A DNA stretch of 64,000 nt from the NCBI GenBank assembly GCA_963693285.1, contig OY848926.1, positions 4,696,501 to 4,760,500 on the forward strand, read 5' to 3'. Shown in pieces: positions 1-11,035 of this stretch (within the stretch, counting starts at the first letter, position 1; each line of letters begins with the position of its first letter). Origin of the DNA: Xestospongia muta (taxonomy: Eukaryota; Porifera; Demospongiae; Haplosclerida; Petrosiidae). The notes beneath the pieces were generated by a model. The model had not been told where the DNA came from. It worked only from the letters and a program-made list of their open reading frames with translations, and did no database searches. Both the position numbers and the translations under genes were made by a program.

Positions 1-2700
1 AGTCTTGGCAGGTTCGGTAGTAAGACTCTTGTTAATTGCACTTGGAACTTCTGACAAATCCTTTTTCTTTCGTTTTCTAACCTTTGCAAGTTTAGGCTTT
101 GTTAGTTTCTTGTTCTTCTCACTGTCATCAGAATCACTTCCATCATCTTCATCATCGTGGTCATCATAAGCATCTCGTCCCCAGTTTGTTTTTTGCTGAA
201 GTTCTTCCTTCAATGACATATTAGGTTTTGGTCTAGAATGGGCAACTCTACTCCTGCCCAGCAGGAACTCAACAGATGGAGGAGATGGAGGATTTGGAAT
301 GGTCCATTGATAAGGATCAGCACTGGGTCGTCGTGGTTTGTGTGGCTGACTAGAGTCCCAACTTTTTGAATGCGGCAAATTTCCGGGAGTATTGCCTCTT
401 TTTCCGAGCAACTTTGAAATCCACACAGAACCTCTTTTTTGAGCATTACTATTGAACAAAATAACTTAAACTTCTCCTCTTCAGTTGCTTACCTTGCATC
501 CATATCATCAACAGATCTTTTAACATTGACAAATCTCTGAGTAGGATCTCCACTCTATTGTAACAAACAGTCTTATTGATTACATAATACAAAATCACTC
601 ACTGATAATGATCTCGGTAGTGATGTAGTCTTCTCTTTTCTTGCCACTTTAGGCTAATAAATGAAGTTCAGAAATCACAATAAAATCACAAATTAAGTTG
701 GTTAATAACCTGCATTGTTGTATCACCTAGTTGAGATGCAAGCTCTCGCTGGCCTTCCTTGACTGTATCTTCCAAGGATTTTAGGCTTTCCAATAACTGA
801 AGATCATCTTGTTTTTCTTTGATAAATTGAGAACGTATTTCCTAAAATTGAGCAGTCAATAAATAAAATTAATGTCTGAGGCAATAAAATTAAGACTTCT
901 AATTTATTTTTAGATCACATACATTCAATGACGATTGCTTGTATATCCTTACCATTTCTTGCTCTTCTTGTTCCTTCATAAGTGCCTCCTTTTTTCTTTT
1001 TCGTTCTGCCTCCTCTTTTGCAAGTTTCTCTTCAAAACGTCGACGCTTCTGTTCAGCTTCTGTCATAATGGTGTCATTTTCAAAATTCTCTTGCTCCTGA
1101 CTCAGAAGCTCTATCTCTTCTTTGCCCATTAGATCATGAAGAGTCTAAGCAAGGCAAGCTAAATGACCAGCCATGACTAGAGTACAAATGACTTACCTCC
1201 CATTGTCCTGACCCTCCTCCCTGTATATTATCCATCATGTACTCATCATCATCGTAAGCACTCATTGGCATCTAAAACAAGTAAGTTTAAAATTGTGTAA
1301 TATTCATTCCACTCACCATATGTGGTGGAGCATGTCTGTATTTGTCCATCAATTGTCCTTGAGTGGGGTTACTGCGCTGAAGTTTAGCTCCACGACCTGC
1401 AGGCTAGATTAGAAAACAAAAAATGTCACATAAAAATATTAAAACTAGATGCTGTGAATATCTGTGCATGATGAACTTACAGCACTAGTAACACTTCCAT
1501 TTATTCTACTTTTCATTAAAGTTTTGATGTAGTTATCAAGGTACGAAGCACATTTATGGTGTCCATGTTTTGAGGCAAGATCTCGAGGTGTGTTGCCTTC
1601 AATATCACATAAAGTTGGATCGGCATTATAGTCACATAGTAACTTTATTGCCCTAGTATGGAAGATAAAAAATCTATTGGAAATTATATTAAACTCACAA
1701 AATGTGGCCATTTTCTGCTGCATCATGCAAAGGAGTACTGTGATAATAGTCTCTCTCACTCCCAGTACATTCATTCTGCTGTAGTAACCAATGAATAATC
1801 TCCAAATGATCTATAAAGAACAACTAAAAGTCTTAAATAAATAAGGCATGACTTACTTTCTGCAGCAGCAAAATGCAATGAACAAGCTCCTTCAGAGGTT
1901 CTCAAACCACCAGGAGCTGTAGCTAATCCAAATTGAAATAAGAATTGAACAATATTAGTATGACCAGCAATGGTAGCTGCATGAAGAGGTGCTAAGCCTT
2001 GTCGATTGGCTACAGTTGGATCACCACCACCTTTGGTTGCTAACCAGTGAACAATGTTAATATGGCCAGCATGAGCAGCATGATACAGTGGAGTAGAGCC
2101 GTTTTTGTCCTTTGCATTGACAAGCTTCATTGGTTGATTGTGATGACGAAAGGCAAACCCTACTAGCCAACGAAGGATATCAAGATGGTTTTTTGCTGCG
2201 GCTAAATGAAAAGGAGTAACACCATTTTTAGCAACAGCATCAATAGGAGCTAGAGCTTCAGCCACCAGCCACTGTACTACTTTAAGATGGCCGCTCTGTG
2301 CTGCCCAATGAAGAGGAGTTGCTGCATTGTTGTCAATGTCATTAGGACCTGCTTGTGTTCTGCTCAAAAGGTATCGTAGACACTCAAGGTTGCCTGTTCC
2401 TGCTGCATCATGGGCTGGAGTGGCTCCATTCCTTGCTTTAAAGGCATCACCAGATTTCACAACATCATTCTCAACCAAGTAAATGAGGACAGATATCTGT
2501 CCTTTCCTGGCTGCAACGTGCAGAGCTGTCACTTCATGATCATCTTTGATGAGAGTGCCAATTGTTTCCAGGGTGTACATGAGACAGCCAACATGGCCTG
2601 CTCCTGCAGCCTCTAGCTGAGGATAGCGAGTTTTGGAACAAGTTGCACAAAGTCCCTTACGAGCTGATCTGAGGACTCGGCGTAGAGACGCGAAACTCAT
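1..2700 (-). CDS. Espin-like ankyrin-repeat actin-bundling protein (3' end outside window)
   Basis: About ten exons on the minus strand from the ATG at 2700: 2700-1857, 1810-1699, about 1653-1482, 1404-1317, 1272-1199, about 1147-952, 842-711, about 649-607, about 558-496 and 454-1 (still open at the edge). Donors and acceptors keep the frame. Exons 1-3 encode at least eight ankyrin repeats (for example TPLHWAAQSGHLKVVQWL, TPLYHAAHAGHINIVHWL, NTPRDLASKHGHHKCASYL). After these come a proline-containing linker, then a highly charged coiled coil (FEEKLAKEEAERKRKKEAL) and a second helical segment, then a Pro/Ser and Asp-rich tail ending in a Lys-rich stretch. N-terminal ankyrins followed by a charged C-terminal helix is the espin (ESPN/ESPNL) plan, where the helix is the actin-bundling module of microvilli and stereocilia. 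Espin-like is well supported. Exact orthology is inferred. Confidence 0.8.
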
Positions 2701-2836
2701 TGTGTTATCGGAGTAGTTTTTTAGACTCGCCCTTCAAAATAATGCAAGTGTGGGTGGGGCTGGGTTCTAATAATATTTACACAAAACAAAAAAGGTGGGG
2801 TCTTAGTCACGTGAGAATGAAGTAAATCTATTATTC
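2701..2836. promoter_or_regulatory. Short bidirectional promoter region with TCACGTGA E-box
   Basis: Only 136 bp separate the divergent start codons of the espin-like gene (2700, minus) and the sulfotransferase gene (2837, plus), so both promoters must lie here or overlap the transcripts. A palindromic E-box, TCACGTGA, sits at 2807-2814, 23 bp before the plus-strand ATG. This octamer is the core bound by MITF/TFE/USF-type bHLH-ZIP factors. The same octamer recurs at 5284-5291 beside the next divergent pair. A G-rich stretch (gtgggtggggctggg) lies near 2750-2765. Function is inferred. Confidence 0.5.
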
Positions 2837-3811
2837 ATGGCAATCATGGCTGAAGAATCATCTAAATTTACATATGGTATAAAAGGCAAGAAACTATTCG
2901 TCATTGGACTAATCGTTACAGTGCTGTGTGTACTCTCTTATATCTATATACGGAATGCTAGAGTTAAATCTGTCAGTTTTAACCTATCATTAGTTAACAC
3001 TAATACCAGTACCGGTATACAAAAGTCTCCAGTTGCTGCTATTATAATTGGAGTCAAGAAAGGTGGCACAAGAGCTTTGATTTCTATGATAGGTGAACAC
3101 CCAAATATCAAGACTGCACGGGGAGAGGTCCACTTCTTTGATCGTGATCTCAACTACAAAAAAGGCCTGAACTGGTATATACGCAAATTACCTCACACCA
3201 GTGCAGGAGAGATAGCAGTGGAAAAAACACCGAGCTATTTTATAGGGCCAAAAGTACCAGGAAGAATAGCACAAATGTCAAAGACTGTTAAGTTAATATT
3301 AATTGTGAGAGATCCTGTTACCAGAGCAATCTCGGACTACACACAACTCGATGCAAAAAAGCAACGGAAAAAGAGGATTAGACTTTCATTTGACAAGTCA
3401 ATTTTCAAACTAGATGGCACCTTCAGACAATCTAGTAGTATTATTAAAGTAAGTCTGTATGATGTACACTATAAGAGATGGTTACAACATTTTCCGAAAG
3501 ATCAAATCTTAATAGTTAGTGGAGATAGACTTATCACAGATCCTGTGAAAGAAGTAACTAGAGTGGAACAATTTCTCAATGTCCCAAGCTATTTTAAGCC
3601 TGACATGTTCTATTTTAATGAAACAAAAGGTTTTTATTGTTGGAAAAGAGCTATTAGTAATACTAAAGTACGCTGTTTGGGTAGTAGTAAAGGAAGAAAA
3701 CACCCAGAAGTATCAGAGAAGACAATATCAAAATTGAGACAGTTCTTTAAACCTCATATGAAAGAATTTTGTATGTTAGCTCGTGTAAATTTTTCATGGT
3801 GTCATCTTTAA
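2837..3811 (+). CDS. Heparan sulfate glucosamine 3-O-sulfotransferase-like, type II membrane protein
   Basis: Intronless 324-residue ORF. A short cytosolic tail is followed by one hydrophobic segment (about residues 19-37), giving the Golgi type II topology usual for HS sulfotransferases. The catalytic domain begins near residue 66 with the 5'-phosphosulfate-binding loop IGVKKGGTRALI and the GEVHFFD motif, whose Glu (about residue 97) is the catalytic base in HS3ST enzymes. EKTPSYF follows, then the 3'-phosphate-binding strand IVRDPVTRAISDYTQ (Arg and Ser contact PAPS). The C-terminal block FYFNETKGFYCW...RCLGSSKGRKHP carries the conserved cysteine pair. The enzyme would move sulfate from PAPS to the 3-OH of glucosamine in heparan sulfate. 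Two ATGs (2837, 2846) are possible starts; the first gives the longer tail. Family assignment is firm, the subfamily is not determined. Confidence 0.92.
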   Translation: MAIMAEESSKFTYGIKGKKLFVIGLIVTVLCVLSYIYIRNARVKSVSFNLSLVNTNTSTGIQKSPVAAIIIGVKKGGTRALISMIGEHPNIKTARGEVHFFDRDLNYKKGLNWYIRKLPHTSAGEIAVEKTPSYFIGPKVPGRIAQMSKTVKLILIVRDPVTRAISDYTQLDAKKQRKKRIRLSFDKSIFKLDGTFRQSSSIIKVSLYDVHYKRWLQHFPKDQILIVSGDRLITDPVKEVTRVEQFLNVPSYFKPDMFYFNETKGFYCWKRAISNTKVRCLGSSKGRKHPEVSEKTISKLRQFFKPHMKEFCMLARVNFSWCHL

Positions 3812-3913
3812 TTTTTCCTTACTGCAATGGATGTTTTCATTTTTTATATTTAATTATTGTCCACAACATTGATTTTTCTAAAAAAATAGCTTCCAGTTGA
3901 AGCAAGTAACAAT

Positions 3914-4056
3914 GTTTTAAGTGACTAAAAGACCAGCTAAAATAATATGGACAAGTAAAAGTTTTAAGTGACTAAAAGACCAGCTAAAATAATATGGACA
4001 AGTAATAAAGTTTTAAGTCACTAAAAGACCAGCTAACAATATGGACACAAGTATGA
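3914..4056. repeat. Three-copy tandem repeat, unit 47-49 bp
   Basis: The unit starting gttttaagtgactaaaagac begins at 3914, 3961 and 4010. The third copy has a few substitutions and a short deletion. It lies about 100 bp past the sulfotransferase stop, in its 3' flank, and just downstream of the converging JmjC gene. Confidence 0.85.
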
Positions 4057-4076
4057 TAGCATATTGAAATGACTGT

Positions 4077-5275
4077 CTATTCATATTCTGTTCCATACGT
4101 AATACTCATGTTACCAGGATGAATATATGTAGCATGAAACCATGAATTGGTATCAAGTACAACTACATAAGAAATGAATGAAGTGAATTAGGTCTATAAG
4201 GATTGCCTATACAATCAAATACACAGTATAATATGCTACTTGTTAAGACTCACTGATGTCTCCTGTATGAACTGTGATATTGAATATTGAACAGTCGTTC
4301 TCGCATTCTAGAGGAGGAGCTAGCGTCCAAGTCTTTGTTCCAGAAAGTTGAGCCTGCCATGATGGCCTACCTACCCAATCAATCTATGAAAGAGAGAAAG
4401 AGAGTTGTGTAGACTATTACTAACACTATTTTCATACATGTAAACTAGCTCCAGGTCCTGGAGATCCCATAAAGATCCAAGCAAGATGTGAGTCAGATGC
4501 TTTAGGTGGTAAAAAATAAGGTTCTTTCAAATGTTTTCTCAACTCCTCACCAATAAAGGGATCAGTTGTACTCCTAGATAACAAGGGATACATTAGAATA
4601 CTAGAGTGAATGTCCTTACCATCCTATGTACCATTTTTCTCCTTTCATTGCGGCAGTCTCATTGTTAAGACTCATGAACTCATCCAGTTTATGAATACTT
4701 GAGCTATACGGGAAAAACTGACCGTCATTTTTATCGTGATCAATGGCTTCTGGTTTCTGCATGTACAAATCCTTGAAGAATTGATAAGAGAAAGTATGTA
4801 TTGCCGACCAATCAGAGGCAGCCCCTTTCATCAGGAGAGGCTGTAAAGAAAATGCATGCTCACTCATAAACTGTATTACAGATATGTTGTGTATCTCTAG
4901 GGCTCGAGTTATGTTACGACACTTTGTACAGTCAAGTAAGGGCACTGTGAATTCACTCAGTACAGGTTGAGCTAAAAGACATGGATCAGACAGGTATATG
5001 ATATAAAATCTTTGAAATACGAATACGAGAATTAGTATTATGGGAAATATCCGATACATAAGAATCCATAGGAAAGTAAGCACTTTTCGTAGTGACGATG
5101 TAGTGTGTGTTTTTTCTGGGGATATGCGTACATGAAGTTCTTTTGAAAACTGAGTGAGGCATTTCTCGATATCATCCTCCGTTAGCCCGGATTTTCGAGC
5201 AGCTTCGAGACTCGCCTCTATGACAGCCATTAAAGTTATCCACATTTTTAACCCCTTTTTGCTCACATCACACAT
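4077..5275 (-). CDS. JmjC-domain (Fe(II)/2-oxoglutarate oxygenase fold) single-pass membrane protein
   Basis: Four exons, 5275-4620, 4573-4438, 4383-4254 and 4162-4077, sum to 1008 nt (335 residues plus stop) with consistent splice phases. A charged N-terminus (about 1-65) is followed by one strongly hydrophobic segment (about 67-93, FPIILILVFVFQRF). The rest is a JmjC/cupin domain. The metal-binding HxD is formed across the exon 2/3 junction (GASLH|IDWVG), and the distal His is in DTNSWFHATYIHPG. SWQAQLSGTKTWTLAPP and TGDIIVLDTN are typical JmjC strands. The iron ligands are therefore intact and an oxygenase/hydroxylase activity is plausible; the substrate is unknown. The membrane anchor suggests a lumenal or extracellular catalytic domain. 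The first ATG is at 5275; a GTG further upstream is not needed. Homologues with this architecture exist in invertebrates to my knowledge, but I do not assign a named orthologue. Confidence 0.82.
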
Positions 5276-5374
5276 CCGTACAATCACGTGAGCAAAAACG
5301 ATATAAGTTATCCAAAATTTTAACTCCTTCTTTTCAAGTTTTTATTGCATTCTCTAACGTCAGCAGAAGTTGCT
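5276..5374. promoter_or_regulatory. Divergent promoter region with a repeated 65-bp element and E-box
   Basis: This lies between the JmjC start (5275, minus) and a possible plus-strand start at 5375. It has TCACGTGA at 5284-5291. The segment 5305-5371 is about 85% identical by eye to the reverse complement of 11671-11735, which lies in front of the MFSD11-like gene. Both contain aagttatccaaaatttta and, about 45 bp on, acgtcagcagaagtt, which includes a CRE-like half-site. A weaker copy of the first part is at 5231-5262, inside JmjC exon 1. Promoter function is inferred from position and recurrence. Confidence 0.45.
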
Positions 5375-7520
5375 ATGTCTGGAGGAGTTAAAGGAGCTGT
5401 TGTAAAGTTAGATAGAAGGAACAAAAGATAATGAAGAAGAATGTTTAGGTAAGGATTTTTTTTATTTTTTGTAACATAAAAAAGAGACATAATGATATTT
5501 TACATTAGTAATATCATATGAAATGAACACAATAAAACAAATATTTTGACACAACCAGACAATTTAGTGTCATGCTCAGTATTACAGAATTGACAAATGT
5601 ACTTATCAGGTATTGCGTTTAGTTTTGGAACAGTACATGTAAGGTAAATTCATAATAGATAGTAATCACACTCACTGTATCCATTCAACAGTTTCAGAAC
5701 TATCATTATCATCTTTAAAACACTCTTCAAAACTTTAGCATCTTTTTTGTAAATGTTACCTTTAAAATATTAATAAAATATTTAATATTAAATATAAATA
5801 TTGATTTGCGATCAAGTTGGTTTTGATATAATTGCTGTAGTTGTTTTCTTCTTTGTTTCTTCTTACTAAAAGAAGAAATTAGAAGAGCCAGCATTGTTAA
5901 AAGCATTTAATGATAGGATTGTCAATTATCTCATCTTGTTTTATCTCTTCTAAGATTGCTTCAGTTGAAATCTGTTGTTGAAGGATCTGTTGTTGTATCA
6001 TGTTTGACACCTTGTCTTCCTCCTGTGACTACTCAGACTATGACTCACAATCCGTTGTTGCTTCAACTATAGTAATCACAGAGTAAACAAAAAGGTACAC
6101 AACACAGTCTTTGTTGTTGTTTGATCATCTTCATGATATAAAATGGAACCTTTTGCATCAGGGTTTAATTATCTGTCCTGACAACAGGGACATAGTATAC
6201 CAGGTGGTCTACATGTTATTTTTAAATTTTATTATCATATGCCACTTTTATATATATATGATATGAATACATATACAATTTGTTGCCACTGATGCATACA
6301 ACAATCTTGATGCATCACAGTGTTACTATGGCAACAAGTGTTACTGATCATTGAAATTTCCTAGTTTTCCATATTGCTACATCACAGCTTTTGCTAATTC
6401 CTCAACTGTAGACCTAAGATTACCAGTTATTAATAATCTTAACGACATATTTAATACTATCACACCCAAGGACTAAACTTGTTTCATACTCCTAATGTCT
6501 GCTGTCTTCATTATCTGTTTTATTTATTTGTAGTGTCTCAATCCAGTCAACCAGCTGATGCACCAACTACAAGTGAAGACTTACCTCCACCTTTTACTAT
6601 TGTAGACTTGATGAATCATTTAACATGTTGTCAAATGTCTAGTACTGCTAGTTTGAAAAGCTTTATACAAGATATTATTTCAGGAACTGTGAGTAATAGT
6701 TTAATAGTTATGAATGACTAGTGTTTAATTTGTTTTGCTGTTGTTGAAGGTTAAAATTATTAAGAAAGTTGAAGAATTTAAAAAGATGTCTCCTCGAACA
6801 AAATAATGATGACTAACTGACTGACTCTCTTAACAGAATCTTATTTCCATATTAGGAAATAACGTGATTGTGTGAAGAAGATGTATACAATAAAATACAC
6901 AGAGGAATTATTGACCTGATAATAACTAAAGCACAAAGAGAAGGTATGTCTGGAGACCCAATACAGTAACCAATCCACAACCTGTTTCAGCCTGCATGAA
7001 CACGCTTCCTTAATATATTGCTAAAAATTAAAAGATAAAAATGATAAATAAATGATATTTAGCTAATACCATTCTTTTTGTGTCCATTTGGACATGAGAA
7101 GCCAGTTACAAAGGAGGAAATGGATCAAGACATACCTGGTATGGCCGCAAAACTGGACCTAGAGTCTCTATAACAGTAACATTCATGTATACAGATATTT
7201 CATGTAACTTGGATGTCATTGAGAGAAAGATGTCAATTAATATTCTTTGTTTTTTTTCTAGTTGTTCAGTGGACTGGGTCATAGAATTACAAGCTAACCA
7301 ACAAAGCTGGTCAATACAATTGGTTAAAAAGACTACATAGTGTCGTCAGCTGGTGACTGGTATTAATGCTGATCAAATACCGTCACTGAAGTTATATAAT
7401 TCTGGTTTAACTATAATCGTTTGTTTCAGTCAACATTATTTGTGACATTACATTACAAAGATGAACCTGTCATACTTGTTGTTAACAATTTTGGAGCTAG
7501 AATAGATAGTGTACTGTAAT
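5375..7520 (+). pseudogene. Possible broken gene of unknown family (scattered exon-like frames)
   Basis: ATG at 5375 opens a short exon (MSGGVKGAVVKLDRRN) that hits a stop before a good donor at 5452. A +1 reading of the same stretch (EGTKDNEEECLG) reaches the donor, suggesting a frameshift. Further exon-like pieces with splice signals are 6532-6690 (TIVDLMNHLTCCQMSSTASL), about 6750-6805 (ends in a stop), 6879-6943 (CEEDVYNKIHRGIIDLIITK), about 7100-7170, 7261-7340 and 7431-7519. They do not join into one clean frame. No domain is recognised. Either a degraded gene or a poorly resolved small gene; most of 5460-6520 shows nothing else. Confidence 0.3.
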
Positions 7521-7759
7521 GTTTTCATGTATTAGAAGACTTTTAATTAATTGTTGATCAGATCAATTAAAAATCAATTAAAAATCAATTAATGTTGGTC
7601 ACGCGTGGTTGGAGCCTGCTGTTATTTCCCGCCAAATTGTCACGAGTTTGTGCCTTGTGTTCATCGTAATGAAGCATGACAGAGATGTCTTGAAAATATT
7701 AAAAAGACTCCATTTGAAAGCCTTTTTAGTTCACAGACTCCCGTGGGTCTTCGTCGCTA

Positions 7760-7860
7760 CGACTCGTCTCTTCGTTCTCCACTTCGTCCCTCTTCACAAC
7801 TCGTCTCTTCGTTCTCCACTTCGACCCTCTTCACGACTCGTCTCTTTGTTCGTCACTTCG
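7760..7860. repeat. 37-bp tandem repeat, about 2.6 copies
   Basis: Unit beginning actcgtctcttcgttctcca repeats at about 7762 and 7799, with a diverged partial copy from about 7836. It lies in the pyrimidine-rich block. Confidence 0.75.
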
Positions 7861-8040
7861 TTGGATCCCTCCTCTTCGCTGGATCATCCTTTTCATTTTC
7901 TTTTCTGTTCTTTTTTATTTAATTATTTTTTATTTATTTTCTGTTTTTTTTAATTTTTATCTTTTTATTTTTGTTTAGTTCGCTAATTGACTTTTCTCTT
8001 CGTTTCTACAGGACTCAATTGGGAGTTACCACGAGTTGTC

Positions 8041-8132
8041 TGATGTTCTCTGATGTTGTTGACTGTTCTCTGATGTTGTTGACTGTTCTCTGATGTTGTT
8101 GACTGTTCTCTGGTGTTTTGACTGTTCTCAGT
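8041..8132. repeat. 20-bp tandem repeat, four to five copies
   Basis: The unit tgatgttgttgactgttctc (20 bp) repeats without gaps from about 8051 to 8110, flanked by diverged copies on both sides. Confidence 0.85.
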
Positions 8133-8266
8133 TCTCTGGATGTAAAAGATGAGTCGCTCTCCTGCCTGGTCTCTTCTGTCTTCTTCTTTCAAGCCTTCTT
8201 TCCTTTTCTTTTTATTTTTTTTATTTTTTTTTGGGCTATCCAGCCCATACAAACCCTATTCATCAT

Positions 8267-8341
8267 CTTCCCCCTGCCGCCTGGCGGCCTCAAAAAAAAA
8301 TTTTTTTTTAACATCCGAGGCCGCCAGGTGGCGGGGGGAAG
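8267..8341. repeat. GC-rich inverted repeat with A9/T9 loop
   Basis: Arms 8267-8291 and 8317-8341 are 25 bp each and complementary with two mismatches. The spacer is about 25 bp and holds an A run followed by a T run. The arms are the most GC-rich sequence in the region. The structure could form a strong hairpin or cruciform. No flanking target duplication was recognised. Confidence 0.85.
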
Positions 8342-9300
8342 CTCTGATCTTCTAGGGTGCGTGTGTGTTGGTGGTCCCTTTTCACTTCCTCTGTCTCTCT
8401 TCACTCTCTATCTACTCATTGTCACCATCAGTTCATAACTACTCTCTCTTTCTTTCCCTGCAGGAGCAGCACTGGTAAAAAAGGTGAGCTGTCTCTCCAT
8501 CCATTCACTTATCATCCATTCTTTAGTTATCCAGTTGTTATTCTTCTCTCTTTCTCCCTCTATGTTCTCAACTCGTGGACTGACTGGACTCTTGGGAACT
8601 CTCCATCATCTCTTTCCTATAATTGTTGGATTGGAGACCTTCACTGGACTTCTTGAGGACTTCTTCAACTACAGAGACTGTTTTTTATTTTTTTTTACAT
8701 TTTTTGTTGTCATTTTTTTCTTTTTTTTTAATAGTTTGTTATTATATTAATTTTCTTAAAATAACATTTTTCACTAAATTTGTCAATTTTAACTTTGAAG
8801 ATATTTATTTAACAATTATACTTTTAATTTTTTTATTAAAAATGAATTAGTTTAGAATTATTTTTTAATTAAAAATGAATTAGTTTAGAATTCAATTTCT
8901 TTTGAATCTCTAATACAACAATCAGTTTACTTGTCATTGCTGCTGTATACTATAATCACTGAATTCTATCTTTTTTACAACTATAAATTTTATTTATTAT
9001 ACCTATTTATTTTATTTATTACGTCAATCACTTCTTTATTATTGGTAATTTAGTTTGTATCTTCTTTTTTACATTAATTTTAAATCATTTTTTACCAAAA
9101 TTAATTAAAAATCTATTAAAGCTTTTTGTTTGTTAGTCGTGTGCTCATAATTGAGATTTTCCCGCCATAATCATGGTCACGCGTTCTTTTACTAGTTGTG
9201 TACACGTGCTGATGATATTTTTCCCGCCCAATCAATGTGGTTTAATTTCTATTTCAGCGTTTTTAATCAAATTATTCTCAGATATTTATTTCTTTTAATA

Positions 9301-9892
9301 GTCAAAATTAATCTTTATTTATCGTGTAATTTTTTAAAAACTATTTAAGAAGTTTAAGGTTCAGTGTCTACACACAAATTTTATTACACTTTTTTTAATT
9401 GTAGATAAGATAAAAAATTTATAGCATTAAATTTGTGCCATCATTATCATGTAATCTTAAAAACAAAATTGAGCATACAACTGAGTTCCATGGCTCACCA
9501 AGTGATATAAAGGCTCTGATATGCAGTATTGGAATGAGTCTATTAGTATGGGTTTGAGTCCAACTTGTTTCAGTGTCTGTGTTTACTACACAACTATTAG
9601 CAAACAAATTATTCTTTTTTAAAAAGAAAATTAATCTTTATTTATTATTTAATTTTTTAAAAGTATTTAAGAAGTTTAGGGTTCAGCGTCTACACACAAA
9701 TTTTATTACACTTCTTTTAAAAATTGAGCATACAACTGAGTTCCATGGCTCACCAAGTGATGTAAAGGACTCTGCTATACAGTATCGGAATGAGTCTATT
9801 AGTATGGATTTGAGTCCAACTTGTTTGATACATGTCTGTGTCTATTATGTAACTATTAACAAACAAAATTATTCTTTTTTTAAAAGAATAAC
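9301..9892. repeat. Tandem segmental duplication, about 325 and 265 bp
   Basis: Copy A runs from about 9303 to 9626 and copy B from about 9627 to 9892 in the same orientation. Shared blocks include agtttaaggttcagtgtcta / agtttagggttcagcgtcta and ggctcaccaagtgatataaa / ggctcaccaagtgatgtaaa. Copy A has about 60 extra bp around 9400-9462. Differences are scattered, so the duplication is not very recent. No coding potential was seen. Confidence 0.85.
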
Positions 9893-11035
9893 AAACATGA
9901 TAGTGGGTAGTAGGATATCAACAAACTACAATTAAAATGTACACCTAAAATCAATTGAACAATTATAATTCATTGCCTTAGCTTTGTATCCAGATGCTTG
10001 ATGAACATTTTTAAGTATAAATTTAATAAAACATGGAATATCCTCATCCTAATCCAAATTTGTTTTAGATAATGCAATAGTATGCAAAAAATCATTTTAA
10101 AAGTGCAGATATTTCAGGCTAAACTAGGATAACTGGTTTGTCTTGGTCTGTAGAACTGGTTTGATAAAGATTCCACAGATATTCTGAAAAAAGAGAATCT
10201 TACAAAGTTTATTTGGTGTCTAGTTTTAATACCAGTAATCTCGTCTTATTTATTAAAAACAATATTTTATTAATGGTGTAATCACATTTTATACTCATAA
10301 TAATATATTCTAAACTAAGAACATCCTCTATATTGGAGCTCTCCTCAGTGTCCTGATCCAGTCCATGCTAATATCCCAAAGCGTCCACTACAGACTACAG
10401 AGAGGCTCACATCTTAAAAGCATCTCTTCATTACAGACACTTTTAAACCTTATTTTCTTAGATATATATCCTTTACCCTCCAGTCCATACATGAACTAGA
10501 CCATACAACTTCTTACATATACATGTACTTACTTTCTATCTGGACTAATGGTCCATCCAGCCAAGGACCAGCTAAGATTCTTGTTATACTGAGAGCTAAC
10601 CAAACAGTTGTGGGCTTTGCTGACTATTAGCAACATAATGGAGACTGTTGACTATGAGGAGAGTTATAATTGAAGAACTGTTTGTTCCAGTCAATACATC
10701 AAGCCTATAGAAAAGAAGAAAGGATACCATGGAATTAAGATTCAAGGAAACTCTATTTCATATAAAAGCTGAGGATGGACATTCCAATTCCTATTTCCTG
10801 TTTCTTCTGTTCATTTTTGCGTATTTTAAAAATTCCAATTAACGACCTTGATAACTTTCAATTTCTTATTCCTTATTCCATTCTTTGCATATGTGCCATT
10901 TCTAGGTTTTTTTGTTATTAATAAAACACAGAGCATGAGCACCACAAAGTGTCTCTTAGAATCAAGCGTCAGTGAGATGTTTCCAGTTGGGTTGAGTTCC
11001 TGATTTTGGTTGTATATTCTATGAGTGTTATTTAC
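9893..11035. other. Non-coding AT-rich stretch
   Basis: No convincing exon series on either strand. Around 10775-10800 there is a third copy of the motif acattccaattcctatttc, which also forms the arm of the hairpin at 11036-11122. Confidence 0.4.

Larger units (their letters stand above)
7596..9240. other. Gene-poor, strongly pyrimidine-rich DNA
   Basis: No splice-supported coding sequence was found. The plus strand is markedly T/C rich from about 7730 to 8760, and ORFs here are low-complexity readings of Ser/Phe/Leu. TTTCCCGCC (an E2F-like site) occurs near 7624, 9158 and 9221, and TGGTCACGCGT near 7596 and 9175. They may mark the edges of one repeat unit, but no terminal repeats or target duplications were identified. 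Confidence 0.45.

Noticed and set aside
2410..2616. Plus-strand ORF over the espin-like exon
   Set aside because: Antisense of ankyrin-coding sequence; no independent evidence.
5276..5287. Start of the JmjC protein at position 5287
   Set aside because: That start would be GTG; the first ATG in frame is at 5275 and gives a complete protein.
8118..8850. Overlapping Phe/Ser/Leu ORFs
   Set aside because: Low-complexity pyrimidine-rich DNA with no splice structure or domain; the minus-strand ORFs are complements of the same tract.
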